From positions 1-5,378 of the forward strand of contig JAKCDN010000227.1 in NCBI GenBank assembly GCA_021841795.1: a stretch of 5,378 nucleotides of DNA, written 5' to 3'. Both the position numbers and the translations under genes were made by a program. The stretch comes from Acidobacteriota bacterium. GTDB lineage: Bacteria > Acidobacteriota > Terriglobia > Terriglobales > Acidobacteriaceae. The notes beneath the pieces are model-generated. The model did not search any database. It saw nothing but the letters and a program-made list of their open reading frames with translations, and had not been told where the DNA came from. The first letter of the stretch is position 1, and each line of letters begins with the position of its first letter. Shown in pieces: positions 1-5,355 of this stretch.

Positions 1-2
1 TC

Positions 3-578
3 GACGCCGGCCGCGTGCTGGTGCGCGGCAAAGGCGACAAGGAGCGCATCGTTCCGCTGGGGCGCTGCGCCCTCGAGGCGCTGGAGTGCTATCTGCGCGA
101 GGGAAGGCCGCATCTTGAGCGCATCAGTTCCGCGCGCCGCGCGCGCGCCCACATCCCCTCCCATGAGCGCGCCCGCATGTTCCTCTCCCTGCATGGCATG
201 CCGCTCACGCGCCAATGGGTGTGGCGGCTGGTCAAGAACGCAAATCGCTCCACCAGCCCCCACGGTCTGCGCCACAGTTGCGCCACGCATATGGTGGAAC
301 ACGGCGCCGATCTGCGCAGCGTGCAGACCCTGCTCGGCCACGCCGACATCTCGACAACGCAGGTTTACACGCACCTGGCGCTCGGCCGTCTGAAGGCGGT
401 GCATCGCATGCACCACCCGCGCGCGGCGCATCGCCCCGCGCAGTTGCAGGCGGACGCCGCGGCGCGGACCGGCCCTCAGCCCGAACCGCGGCCCGCTTCA
501 CGGCCTGGGCCGCAACTCGTCAAGCGGACCGCCCCCGCGCCTGCCCACACTCCCACCCCCAGCGAGCATCAGTCATGA
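3..578 (+). CDS. xerD: XerD-type tyrosine recombinase, 3' part only (5' end outside window)
   Basis: This is the C-terminal catalytic part (191 residues visible) of a tyrosine site-specific recombinase that cuts and rejoins DNA through a 3'-phosphotyrosine. Visible catalytic residues are the beta-hairpin Lys in VRGKGDKER (bases 30-32), His and Arg of HGLRH (261-263 and 270-272), His of LLGHADIS (339-341) and the nucleophile Tyr of TTQVYTHL (366-368). The first catalytic Arg must lie upstream of the window. The run [14 protein letters not shown] and the ending [12 protein letters not shown] resemble XerD more than XerC, so the likely role is chromosome dimer resolution together with the next gene. 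Two oddities are visible. The linker before HGLRH is about six to eight residues shorter than in typical XerD. About 50 Pro/Ala/Arg-rich residues follow HPRA, where XerD normally stops. The stop overlaps the start of xerC. The family is sure; the XerD role, rather than an unrelated integrase, is likely. Confidence 0.88.
   Translation, partial: DAGRVLVRGKGDKERIVPLGRCALEALECYLREGRPHLERISSARRARAHIPSHERARMFLSLHGMPLTRQWVWRLVKNANRSTSPHGLRHSCATHMVEHGADLRSVQTLLGHADISTTQVYTHLALGRLKAVHRMHHPRAAHRPAQLQADAAARTGPQPEPRPASRPGPQLVKRTAPAPAHTPTPSEHQS
575..578 (+). other. ATGA stop-start overlap of xerD and xerC
   Basis: The xerC ATG (575-577) shares bases with the xerD TGA (576-578). The upstream C-rich stretch has no Shine-Dalgarno-like motif. 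This arrangement usually means that ribosomes finishing the first gene start the second, which would link the amounts of the two recombinases. The overlap is seen directly; the coupling is inferred. Confidence 0.8.
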
Positions 579-1552
579 CTGCCGCCGCTCCGCCCGCCCG
601 CCCGCCGGCTGCATCCATCGGGAGCCTGGTTGACGCCTACCTGCGCATGCTGGCCAATGAGCGCGGCGCCTCGGCACACACGCTCCGCGCCTACCAGCGC
701 GAACTGCACGGCTTTGCGGCCTGGATCGAGGAACGCGGCGCGGTGCCGGAGGTGGAACGGATCGAGCACACCGACATTCGCGCCTACCTGGCCACGCTCT
801 ACGATCGCGGCCTGTCCAAAGCCTCCGCGGCGCGGGCGCTTGCCGCCATCCGCAGTTGGTTCAAGTGGCTGGCGCGCAACAAATACGTGCAGCAGAATGC
901 AGCCACGCTCGTCTCTACGCCGCGCCTGCCCAGGCGCCTGCCTCGCGTCCCCTCCATCGAGCAGATGAATCGTGTGGTCGACTCGGTGCGCGACGATGCC
1001 GCCAGTTGGCCTGCGCGGGACCGCGCCATTCTCGAGATGCTCTACGGCTGCGGCATTCGCAACGCCGAGCTCACGGGTCTCAACCTCGACGACATTCACT
1101 GGGCCAACGAGGCGATTCTGGTGCGCGGCAAAGGACAGAAGCAGCGCTACGTTCCTCTGGGAGACGCCGCCGCCGATGCCCTGCGCGCCTACCTGTCGGA
1201 GCGCGAGGCCCTCGTCGCCGCGGCCGGCCTTGATCATCCCGTCCGCACCTCGGCGCTCTTTGTGAATCTGCAACTGCGCGGACTTGCCCGGGGCGGCGAA
1301 GCCCGCCTCACCACCCGCAGCGTGGGCCGGATCGTCAAGCGCATTGCCATTCTGCGCGGACTTCCCTCCGACGTCCATCCGCATACCCTGCGCCATGCCT
1401 TCGGCACGCATCTGCTGGAAGAAGGCGCCGACCTGCGCGCCATTCAGGAGTTGCTGGGGCACGAACGCCTCTCCACCACCCAGCGCTACACCCAGCTCAC
1501 CACCGCGCAGTTGGCCGAAGTCTACGATCGGACGCATCCAAGGGCCAAGTAA
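575..1552 (+). CDS. xerC: Tyrosine recombinase XerC
   Basis: This 325-residue tyrosine recombinase is close to the usual Xer length of about 300. An N-terminal SAM-like core-binding domain spans roughly residues 14-104 ([14 protein letters not shown], then [10 protein letters not shown]). The catalytic domain spans roughly 125-325. All six catalytic positions are visible: Arg162 in GCGIRNAEL, Lys186 in VRGKGQKQR, His270 and Arg273 in HTLRH, His296 in LLGHERLS and Tyr305 in TTQRYTQL. The ending [11 protein letters not shown] matches XerC rather than XerD. With XerD it should form the heterotetramer that resolves chromosome dimers at dif under FtsK control. The ATG at 575 is chosen because it overlaps the upstream stop as ATGA and places the core-binding domain at the usual distance. 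No Shine-Dalgarno sequence precedes it, so translation is probably coupled to xerD. The frame is open upstream to 215, but that part lies inside xerD. argJ converges 26 bases beyond the stop, with no hairpin seen between them. Confidence 0.93.
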   Translation: MTAAAPPARPPAASIGSLVDAYLRMLANERGASAHTLRAYQRELHGFAAWIEERGAVPEVERIEHTDIRAYLATLYDRGLSKASAARALAAIRSWFKWLARNKYVQQNAATLVSTPRLPRRLPRVPSIEQMNRVVDSVRDDAASWPARDRAILEMLYGCGIRNAELTGLNLDDIHWANEAILVRGKGQKQRYVPLGDAAADALRAYLSEREALVAAAGLDHPVRTSALFVNLQLRGLARGGEARLTTRSVGRIVKRIAILRGLPSDVHPHTLRHAFGTHLLEEGADLRAIQELLGHERLSTTQRYTQLTTAQLAEVYDRTHPRAK

Positions 1553-1578
1553 AGGAAGACTGGCAAGCGCGGAAAACC

Positions 1579-2790
1579 CTACGTCGAGTAATCCGCATTG
1601 ATGTGGATGTACTCATGCGTCAGGTCCGTGGTCCAGAAAACGCACGCGCCGCTGCCCTGATGCAATTCGATTGCGATCGCGAACTCGCGCTGCGAGATAT
1701 AGTGATGAGCGGCAGCCTCGTCGAAACAGGGCGCGCGGCCGCCGTCGCGGCAGATCGCCAGCCCGCCGAAATCGATGTCGATGCGATCGGGATCGATGGC
1801 TGCCCCGGAGTAGCCAATCGCCGCCATCAGCCGTCCCCAGTTGGGATCGCAGCCCGCCCACGCTGTCTTCACCAGCGGCGAGTGTGCAATCGCCTTGGCC
1901 ACGCGCAGCGCATCGGCATCGCTGGCAGCGCCTTGAATGCGCAGCTCGACCACATGGGTCAGACCCTCGCCATCGGCCACCACCTGCCGCGCCAGCGATG
2001 TGCACACCTCCCGAAGAGCCTCTGCAAACGCAGCATCGCCCGTGCCGATCCGTACCCCGCTCGCCCCTGATGCCAGCAGCAGCACCGTGTCGTTGGTTGA
2101 CGTGTCTCCGTCCACCGAGATGCGGTTAAAGCTCACTTCCACCGCGGAACCAAGATAGGTCTTCAAATCCGCGGGATCGATCTCCGCATCGGTCAACACA
2201 TACACCAGCATCGTGGCGTGCGGCGCCAGTTGGGGATGAATCATGCCCGAACCTTTGCCGAATGCCGCCACGCGCACCACGTGGCCCGCGGATTCCACGC
2301 GCGCGCATGCCAGCTTCTCCACCGTGTCCGTGGTCAGAATCGCCCGCGCCGCATCGTGAAAATGGGTTATATCCGATCCAAGCTGCCCCGCCAGATCCGG
2401 AAGCACCGCCGCAATCTTCTCCGCGGGCAGCGGAACGCCGATGATGCCCGTCGACGAGGGAAACACCTCTTCGGCGCGGCACGCAAACGTCTCCGCCGCG
2501 GCCGTGCAGGTGGCGCGAGCCGCCGCAAGTCCCGCCGCGCCGGCCGCGCAGTTCGCATTGCCCGCGTTGATGGCCACCACGCGCACGCGGCCGCCGGTTG
2601 CCTTCAGATGCTCCTTGTCAACGATCAGCGGCGCGGCGGTCACTCGGTTTGCGGTAAAAACCGCGGCCGCGCTCGCCGGCGCATCGGCAACAATCAGCGC
2701 TAGATCCGGCCGGCCGCTCGCCTTCAGGCCCGCTTTGCCGGCTGCAAATCGAAATCCGTGAGGAATGCTGTCTTGAGATAGGTTGCTCAT
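1579..2790 (-). CDS. argJ: Arginine biosynthesis protein ArgJ (glutamate N-acetyltransferase)
   Basis: ArgJ is a cytoplasmic enzyme that moves the acetyl group from N-acetylornithine to glutamate, recycling it in arginine synthesis. Some members also acetylate glutamate from acetyl-CoA, and the sequence does not tell which type this is. The 403-residue length is normal. Family motifs appear in order: INAGNANC (74-81), SSTGIIG (112-118, oxyanion-hole region), KGSGMI (179-184), the self-cleavage site Ala192-Thr193 in HATML, SVDGDTSTNDTV (225-236), GCDPNWGRLMAAIGYSG (313-329) and the C-terminal THEYIHINADYST. Thr193 should become the N-terminal nucleophile of the beta chain after autoproteolysis. 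Five residues, QLAPH, precede the Ala-Thr, against two (NM) in the common form MIxPNMATML, so the loop is three residues longer. The ATG at 2788-2790 fits the family N-terminus, but no clear Shine-Dalgarno precedes it. No other arg gene is in the window. It diverges from the ABC ATPase gene and converges on xerC. Confidence 0.96.
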   Translation of the reverse strand: MSNLSQDSIPHGFRFAAGKAGLKASGRPDLALIVADAPASAAAVFTANRVTAAPLIVDKEHLKATGGRVRVVAINAGNANCAAGAAGLAAARATCTAAAETFACRAEEVFPSSTGIIGVPLPAEKIAAVLPDLAGQLGSDITHFHDAARAILTTDTVEKLACARVESAGHVVRVAAFGKGSGMIHPQLAPHATMLVYVLTDAEIDPADLKTYLGSAVEVSFNRISVDGDTSTNDTVLLLASGASGVRIGTGDAAFAEALREVCTSLARQVVADGEGLTHVVELRIQGAASDADALRVAKAIAHSPLVKTAWAGCDPNWGRLMAAIGYSGAAIDPDRIDIDFGGLAICRDGGRAPCFDEAAAHHYISQREFAIAIELHQGSGACVFWTTDLTHEYIHINADYST

Positions 2791-2802
2791 GGCGCAGACC
2801 CA

Positions 2803-2814
2803 TTTAATCTAGCA
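2803..2814. promoter_or_regulatory. Possible overlapping divergent -10 elements between argJ and the ABC ATPase gene
   Basis: The only non-coding space for both genes is 2791-2840, which is locally AT-richer than its surroundings. On the + strand TTTAAT (2803-2808) matches the -10 consensus at five of six positions. On the - strand TGCTAGATT (2814-2806) reads as an extended -10 (TG, one base, TAGATT). No convincing -35 box sits at the right distance for either. The argJ transcript would then have a very short leader of about ten bases, which fits its missing Shine-Dalgarno. This is a guess from motif matching only. Confidence 0.3.
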
Positions 2815-2840
2815 GGTAAGGGCGGAAAACGCGTATCAAA

Positions 2841-3650
2841 ATGGAAACCATCGAGACCGGCTCCGAATTTCTCGAACTGCGCCAGGTCAATGTCGCGCGC
2901 GGCGACCGCGTCGTGCTTCACGACGTCAACCTCAGCATTCGCACCGGCGAGCATGTTGCCATTCTCGGCCCCAACGGGTGCGGAAAATCCACACTCATCC
3001 TCGCCATCACCTGCCAGATCTACCCCATCGTGCAGCCAGGCATGCGCGTCCGCATCTTTGGCCGTGAACGCTGGGATCTGACCCAGTTGCGCCGTCACTT
3101 CGGCATCGTCAGCGCAGGACCGATGGGCGCCGAGCTGCCCGGTGAGCGCACCGCCGTCACCTCCGGCCTCGACGCCGTGATCGCCGGCTTCTTCTCCGCA
3201 TCCTCGTTGTGGCCCAATCTGCATGTCACCGACGCCATGCGGGACCGCGCCCGTGAGGCCCTCGAGCGGATGGAAGCAACCAGGCTGGCCGCGCAACACG
3301 TCGGCACCATGTCCGCCGGCGAAAAACGCCGCATCCTTATCGCGCGCGCCCTCGTCCACCGGCCTCGGCAGCTCCTTCTCGACGAGCCCTCGAACACGCT
3401 CGACCTGGCCGCGCAGCGCGAGTTGCGCGAGACCCTGCGCAGCCTTGCGCGCGAGGGCACCGGCCTCGTGATGGTGACACATCACCTCGGCGATATCCTC
3501 CCCGAAATCGAGCGCATCATCCTGATGCGCGACGGCCGCATCGTTGCCGATGGCCCGCGCCACGAGCTCCTCACCGAAGAACGTTTGAGTCAGCTCTTCC
3601 GCACTCCGGTGCGCATCGGCCGCGACGCCGAATGGCTGCACAGTTGGTAA
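2841..3650 (+). CDS. ABC transporter ATP-binding protein, YlmA/ModF-like (COG1119)
   Basis: This is a 269-residue single ABC ATPase domain. It shows Walker A GPNGCGKST (43-51), a signature loop MSAGEKRR (157-164), Walker B LLLDE (178-182), a D-loop SNTLD (184-188) and the H-switch VTHH (212-215). The signature followed by ILIARALV, the segment VTSGLDAVIAGFF (106-118) and the VTHH switch resemble the COG1119 group (YlmA, ModF/PhrA), whose members are annotated, often loosely, as molybdenum-transport ATPases. The Q-loop position after the third strand reads GIVSAG, so the usual glutamine is replaced by Ala92. As far as I recall, COG1119 proteins commonly lack this Gln. No permease or substrate-binding protein lies nearby, so it may be an orphan or non-transport ATPase; the substrate cannot be named. 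The ATG at 2841 begins shortly before the first strand. The purine-rich stretch at 2818-2826 is about 14 bases away, a poor Shine-Dalgarno spacing. Confidence 0.88.
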   Translation: METIETGSEFLELRQVNVARGDRVVLHDVNLSIRTGEHVAILGPNGCGKSTLILAITCQIYPIVQPGMRVRIFGRERWDLTQLRRHFGIVSAGPMGAELPGERTAVTSGLDAVIAGFFSASSLWPNLHVTDAMRDRAREALERMEATRLAAQHVGTMSAGEKRRILIARALVHRPRQLLLDEPSNTLDLAAQRELRETLRSLAREGTGLVMVTHHLGDILPEIERIILMRDGRIVADGPRHELLTEERLSQLFRTPVRIGRDAEWLHSW

Positions 3651-3658
3651 AGCCGCGG

Positions 3659-3676
3659 GCGCGGACAAACCGCGCT
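3659..3676 (+). terminator. Possible weak hairpin terminator after the ABC ATPase gene
   Basis: Eight bases after the stop, GCGCGG (3659-3664) pairs perfectly with CCGCGC (3670-3675) around an ACAAA loop. A G-T wobble (3658/3676) can extend the stem. The following bases, GTTCCGCC, hold no real U-tract, so as an intrinsic terminator it would be weak. It could instead protect the 3' end of the mRNA. Confidence 0.33.
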
Positions 3677-3692
3677 GTTCCGCCTGCGATTG

Positions 3693-3701
3693 TGCTACCA
3701 T
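3693..3701 (+). promoter_or_regulatory. Possible extended -10 promoter for the aldo/keto reductase gene
   Basis: TGCTACCAT reads as an extended -10 element: TG, one base, then TACCAT, which matches TATAAT at four of six positions. It would start transcription near 3708 and give a leader of about 40 bases. No good -35 hexamer is visible, as is common for extended -10 promoters. It lies just after the hairpin at 3659-3676, which would make the reductase a separate transcription unit. The evidence is motif matching only. Confidence 0.27.
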
Positions 3702-3736
3702 GCGTGCAGCCGGACATTCCCCCCGGACCCTGACGC

Positions 3737-3740
3737 GGAG
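3737..3740 (+). promoter_or_regulatory. Ribosome binding site for the aldo/keto reductase
   Basis: GGAG sits seven bases before the ATG at 3748, an ideal Shine-Dalgarno position. It decides the start against an in-frame ATG at 3700, which would place 16 extra residues before the twin-arginine signal. Confidence 0.75.
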
Positions 3741-3747
3741 ATCATTC

Positions 3748-4632
3748 ATGCCTCGTTTTTCTCGCCGAGATTTCCTGAAGTCCAGCACCGCCGCAGGCGC
3801 CATTGCCGGCCTCCACGGCGCGCCGCTTTTGGCCGAACGCGCCTCGGCCACCGACTGGGTCGACCTGGGTAGCTCCGGCGTCAACGTCACCCGTCTCGCC
3901 TTCGGCACCGGAACCCACGGCGGATCGGTGCAGCAGCAACTCGGCCAGCAGGAGTTCACCCGGCTGGTCCACTACGCCTATGATCACGGCATTCGCTTCT
4001 TTGAGACCGCGGAAGCCTACGGAGCGTCGCAGCAGATGCTCGGCGTGGCCCTCAAAAGCCTCCCCCGCGACAGCTACCGGCTCATGACCAAGGTGGAGAC
4101 CACCAACTACCCCGACCCGTCGAAGAAGCTCGACGAGCTGCGCCAAAACAGCGATGCCGACTACTTCGATATCGTGCTGCTGCATGTCCAGTCCAGCGCA
4201 ACCTGGCCTGTGGACAGCCTGCGCTGGCAGGACGCAATACTCGAAGCTCAGGCGCGCAATACCATTCGCACCCACGGCGCCTCGGTCCACGGGTTGGAGG
4301 CGCTGCGGCAGGTTCCCGGCAACAAATGGCTCAACGTCGCCATGATCCGCATGAACCACAAGGGCGTGAAGATGGACAACGAAACCAACAGTTGGAACAT
4401 GCCCGGCGATGTGAGCGAGGTTGTATCGCATGTCCATCAGGCGCGCGCCGCCGGAATGGGCATCATCAGCATGAAGCTGATCGGCGAAGGCGCGTTTACC
4501 GACCGCTCCGACCGCCAGCAGGCCATGCGCTTCGCCTTCCGCCATGCAGGCGTTGACAGCGTTACAGTCGGCTACAAAAACACCAACGAGATCGACGAAG
4601 CCATCGACAACCTGAACCTCGCCCTCGCATAG
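3748..4632 (+). CDS. Tat-exported aldo/keto reductase
   Basis: This 294-residue protein has a twin-arginine signal SRRDFLK (5-11), a hydrophobic stretch (about 13-29) and a likely signal-peptidase site after ASA (32-34). An aldo/keto reductase barrel follows. Such enzymes reduce or oxidise carbonyl compounds with NAD(P)H, and the Tat route would export the folded protein with its cofactor bound. Barrel landmarks are VTRLAFGTGTHGG (47-59), GIRFFETAEAYG (81-92), LMTKVE (112-117), DIVLLHVQ (141-148) and VDSVTVGYKN (269-278), the last resembling the usual C-terminal phosphate-binding segment. Of the catalytic tetrad Asp-Tyr-Lys-His, Tyr91, Lys115 and His146 are present, but the Asp position holds Glu86. 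The start is set by the GGAG site and by the signal being near the N-terminus. The ABC ATPase gene ends 97 bases upstream. The substrate is unknown, and a binding or regulatory role without catalysis is possible. Confidence 0.9.
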   Translation: MPRFSRRDFLKSSTAAGAIAGLHGAPLLAERASATDWVDLGSSGVNVTRLAFGTGTHGGSVQQQLGQQEFTRLVHYAYDHGIRFFETAEAYGASQQMLGVALKSLPRDSYRLMTKVETTNYPDPSKKLDELRQNSDADYFDIVLLHVQSSATWPVDSLRWQDAILEAQARNTIRTHGASVHGLEALRQVPGNKWLNVAMIRMNHKGVKMDNETNSWNMPGDVSEVVSHVHQARAAGMGIISMKLIGEGAFTDRSDRQQAMRFAFRHAGVDSVTVGYKNTNEIDEAIDNLNLALA

Positions 4633-4697
4633 GGTGTATCGACCGGGTTCCCTGCCCGCTCGCATCGCGCCTCCCGTGCCCGCGCCTGTCCGCGGCT

Positions 4698-4730
4698 CGA
4701 ACGCGATGGGCTGTGGAATGGCCCCGTTCG
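4698..4730 (+). terminator. Bulged hairpin in the gap after the aldo/keto reductase, possible terminator
   Basis: CGAACG (4698-4703) pairs with CGTTCG (4725-4730), and GGGC (4708-4711) pairs with GCCC (4721-4724). This gives a ten-pair stem with a four-base bulge and a nine-base loop. No U-tract follows, so it is not a classical intrinsic terminator. A seven-base inverted repeat, CATCGCG (4663-4669) and CGCGATG (4702-4708), competes with part of it. The rest of the 4633-4849 gap shows no gene that I recognise. Confidence 0.27.
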
Positions 4731-4838
4731 CAGCAGCGCAAACCCGGCCGTCAAAAAACTGGAATCCGGCTCGCGACGCTTCCCCGCCTCCTGCGATACG
4801 CTGAAAACGCGGACTTGATACCGCAATCTGTCTGCTTC

Positions 4839-4844
4839 AAGGGG
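4839..4844 (+). promoter_or_regulatory. Ribosome binding site for the TauE/SafE protein
   Basis: AAGGGG lies five bases before the ATG at 4850, a near-consensus Shine-Dalgarno at good spacing. It supports this start and therefore the short length of the protein. Confidence 0.7.
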
Positions 4845-4849
4845 ATTGC

Positions 4850-5206
4850 ATGACCTGGCTGATTCTGCTTTTAGGTGCCGTGGTGGGCGCGTTTTCGGGA
4901 GTTGTTGGCATTGGAGGCGGCATCCTCTTCGTGCCGGCTCTGGTCTGGATGCTTGGCATGGATCAGCATCGCGCGCAGGGCACCTCGCTTGGCGCTCTTC
5001 TGGCGCCCGTGGGCCTGTTTGCCTTTTGGGAGTATTACCGCGCCGGCAACGCAGACATTCGCGTGGCCGCTCTGCTGGCCGCGGGTTTCGCCGTCGGCGC
5101 ATACTTCGGAGCCGTCTGGGCGCAGGCCATTCCCGATGTGTACTTGCGGCGCATCTTTGCCGCCTCGTTGATCATCGTAGGCGTCCACATGTTCTTCCAG
5201 CGTTGA
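4850..5206 (+). CDS. Half-size TauE/SafE (TSUP) family membrane protein
   Basis: This 118-residue inner-membrane protein has four likely helices at about 3-34 (broken by a glycine-rich turn), 45-62, 72-91 and 102-116. The family signature is clear: GVVGIGGGILFVPAL (17-31), followed by GMDQHRAQGTSL (36-47). The end IPDVYLRRIFAASLIIVGVHMF fits the close of one TSUP repeat. Full-length family members have about 250 residues made of two such repeats and are linked to export or uptake of sulfite, sulfonates and other organic anions. This one has a single repeat with a good ribosome binding site and a clean stop. It is thus more likely a natural short form acting as a dimer than a broken gene. The substrate cannot be inferred from the neighbours. 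It lies 217 bases after the reductase gene, in the same direction. Confidence 0.88.
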   Translation: MTWLILLLGAVVGAFSGVVGIGGGILFVPALVWMLGMDQHRAQGTSLGALLAPVGLFAFWEYYRAGNADIRVAALLAAGFAVGAYFGAVWAQAIPDVYLRRIFAASLIIVGVHMFFQR

Positions 5207-5314
5207 TTGCAGATCGCGAAGGGCCGGCGGCCGCCTCGGCAATCGCTCCCGTTGCGCGCCGCTGACCGCGCCATCCGCAAGGTTGCATCCAGCCAACTTG
5301 TCCGCCATAGCCAA

Positions 5315-5355
5315 TCCTTGGTGGCCCCGGAGGGATTCGCCCCCACAACCAAGGA
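5315..5355. repeat. 8-bp inverted repeat spanning the tRNA-like T arm
   Basis: TCCTTGGT (5315-5322) and ACCAAGGA (5348-5355) are perfect reverse complements separated by 25 bases. The left arm includes the encoded CCA end of the tRNA-like sequence. The right arm lies in its anticodon-stem and variable region. Pairing of the arms would compete with a tRNA fold. It may be chance, or it may mark the end of a transcript. Confidence 0.4.

Noticed and set aside
215..574. In-frame upstream extension of xerC to 215
   Set aside because: It would overlap the xerD coding region by 360 bases and adds Arg/Ala-rich residues with no similarity to the recombinase N-terminus. The ATG at 575 fits the family.
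569..1537. 322-codon open frame antisense to xerC
   Set aside because: It mirrors a well-supported gene. The Gly/Ala/Val-rich translation has no recognisable motif, as expected for antisense frames in GC-rich DNA.
1..1552. Recombinase pair as part of an integron, transposon or genomic island
   Set aside because: No attC-like repeats, terminal inverted repeats or cargo genes are visible, and both proteins look like housekeeping Xer types beside argJ.
1553..1578. Bidirectional terminator between xerC and argJ
   Set aside because: The 26 bases contain no inverted repeat of useful length and no U-tract on either strand.
3700..3747. Earlier ATG start for the aldo/keto reductase
   Set aside because: It overlaps the putative -10 element, lacks a Shine-Dalgarno and would bury the twin-arginine signal 16 residues deeper.
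2787..3959. 390-codon open frame antisense to the ABC ATPase and reductase genes
   Set aside because: It crosses two clear genes and the gap between them, touches the argJ start, and shows no domain.
3742..4665. 307-codon open frame antisense to the aldo/keto reductase
   Set aside because: The sense strand has the catalytic motifs, Tat signal and ribosome binding site; the antisense product has none.
2841..5206. A molybdenum/sulfite metabolism cluster (ModF-like ATPase, Tat oxidoreductase, TauE/SafE)
   Set aside because: The idea is tempting, but the oxidoreductase is an aldo/keto reductase and not a molybdoenzyme. The ATPase lacks transport partners and the gaps argue against one operon.
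5226..5235. Ten-base palindrome GGCGGCCGCC after the TauE/SafE gene
   Set aside because: It has no loop or U-tract and is easily expected by chance in GC-rich sequence. Nearby four-base stems are too weak to call a terminator.
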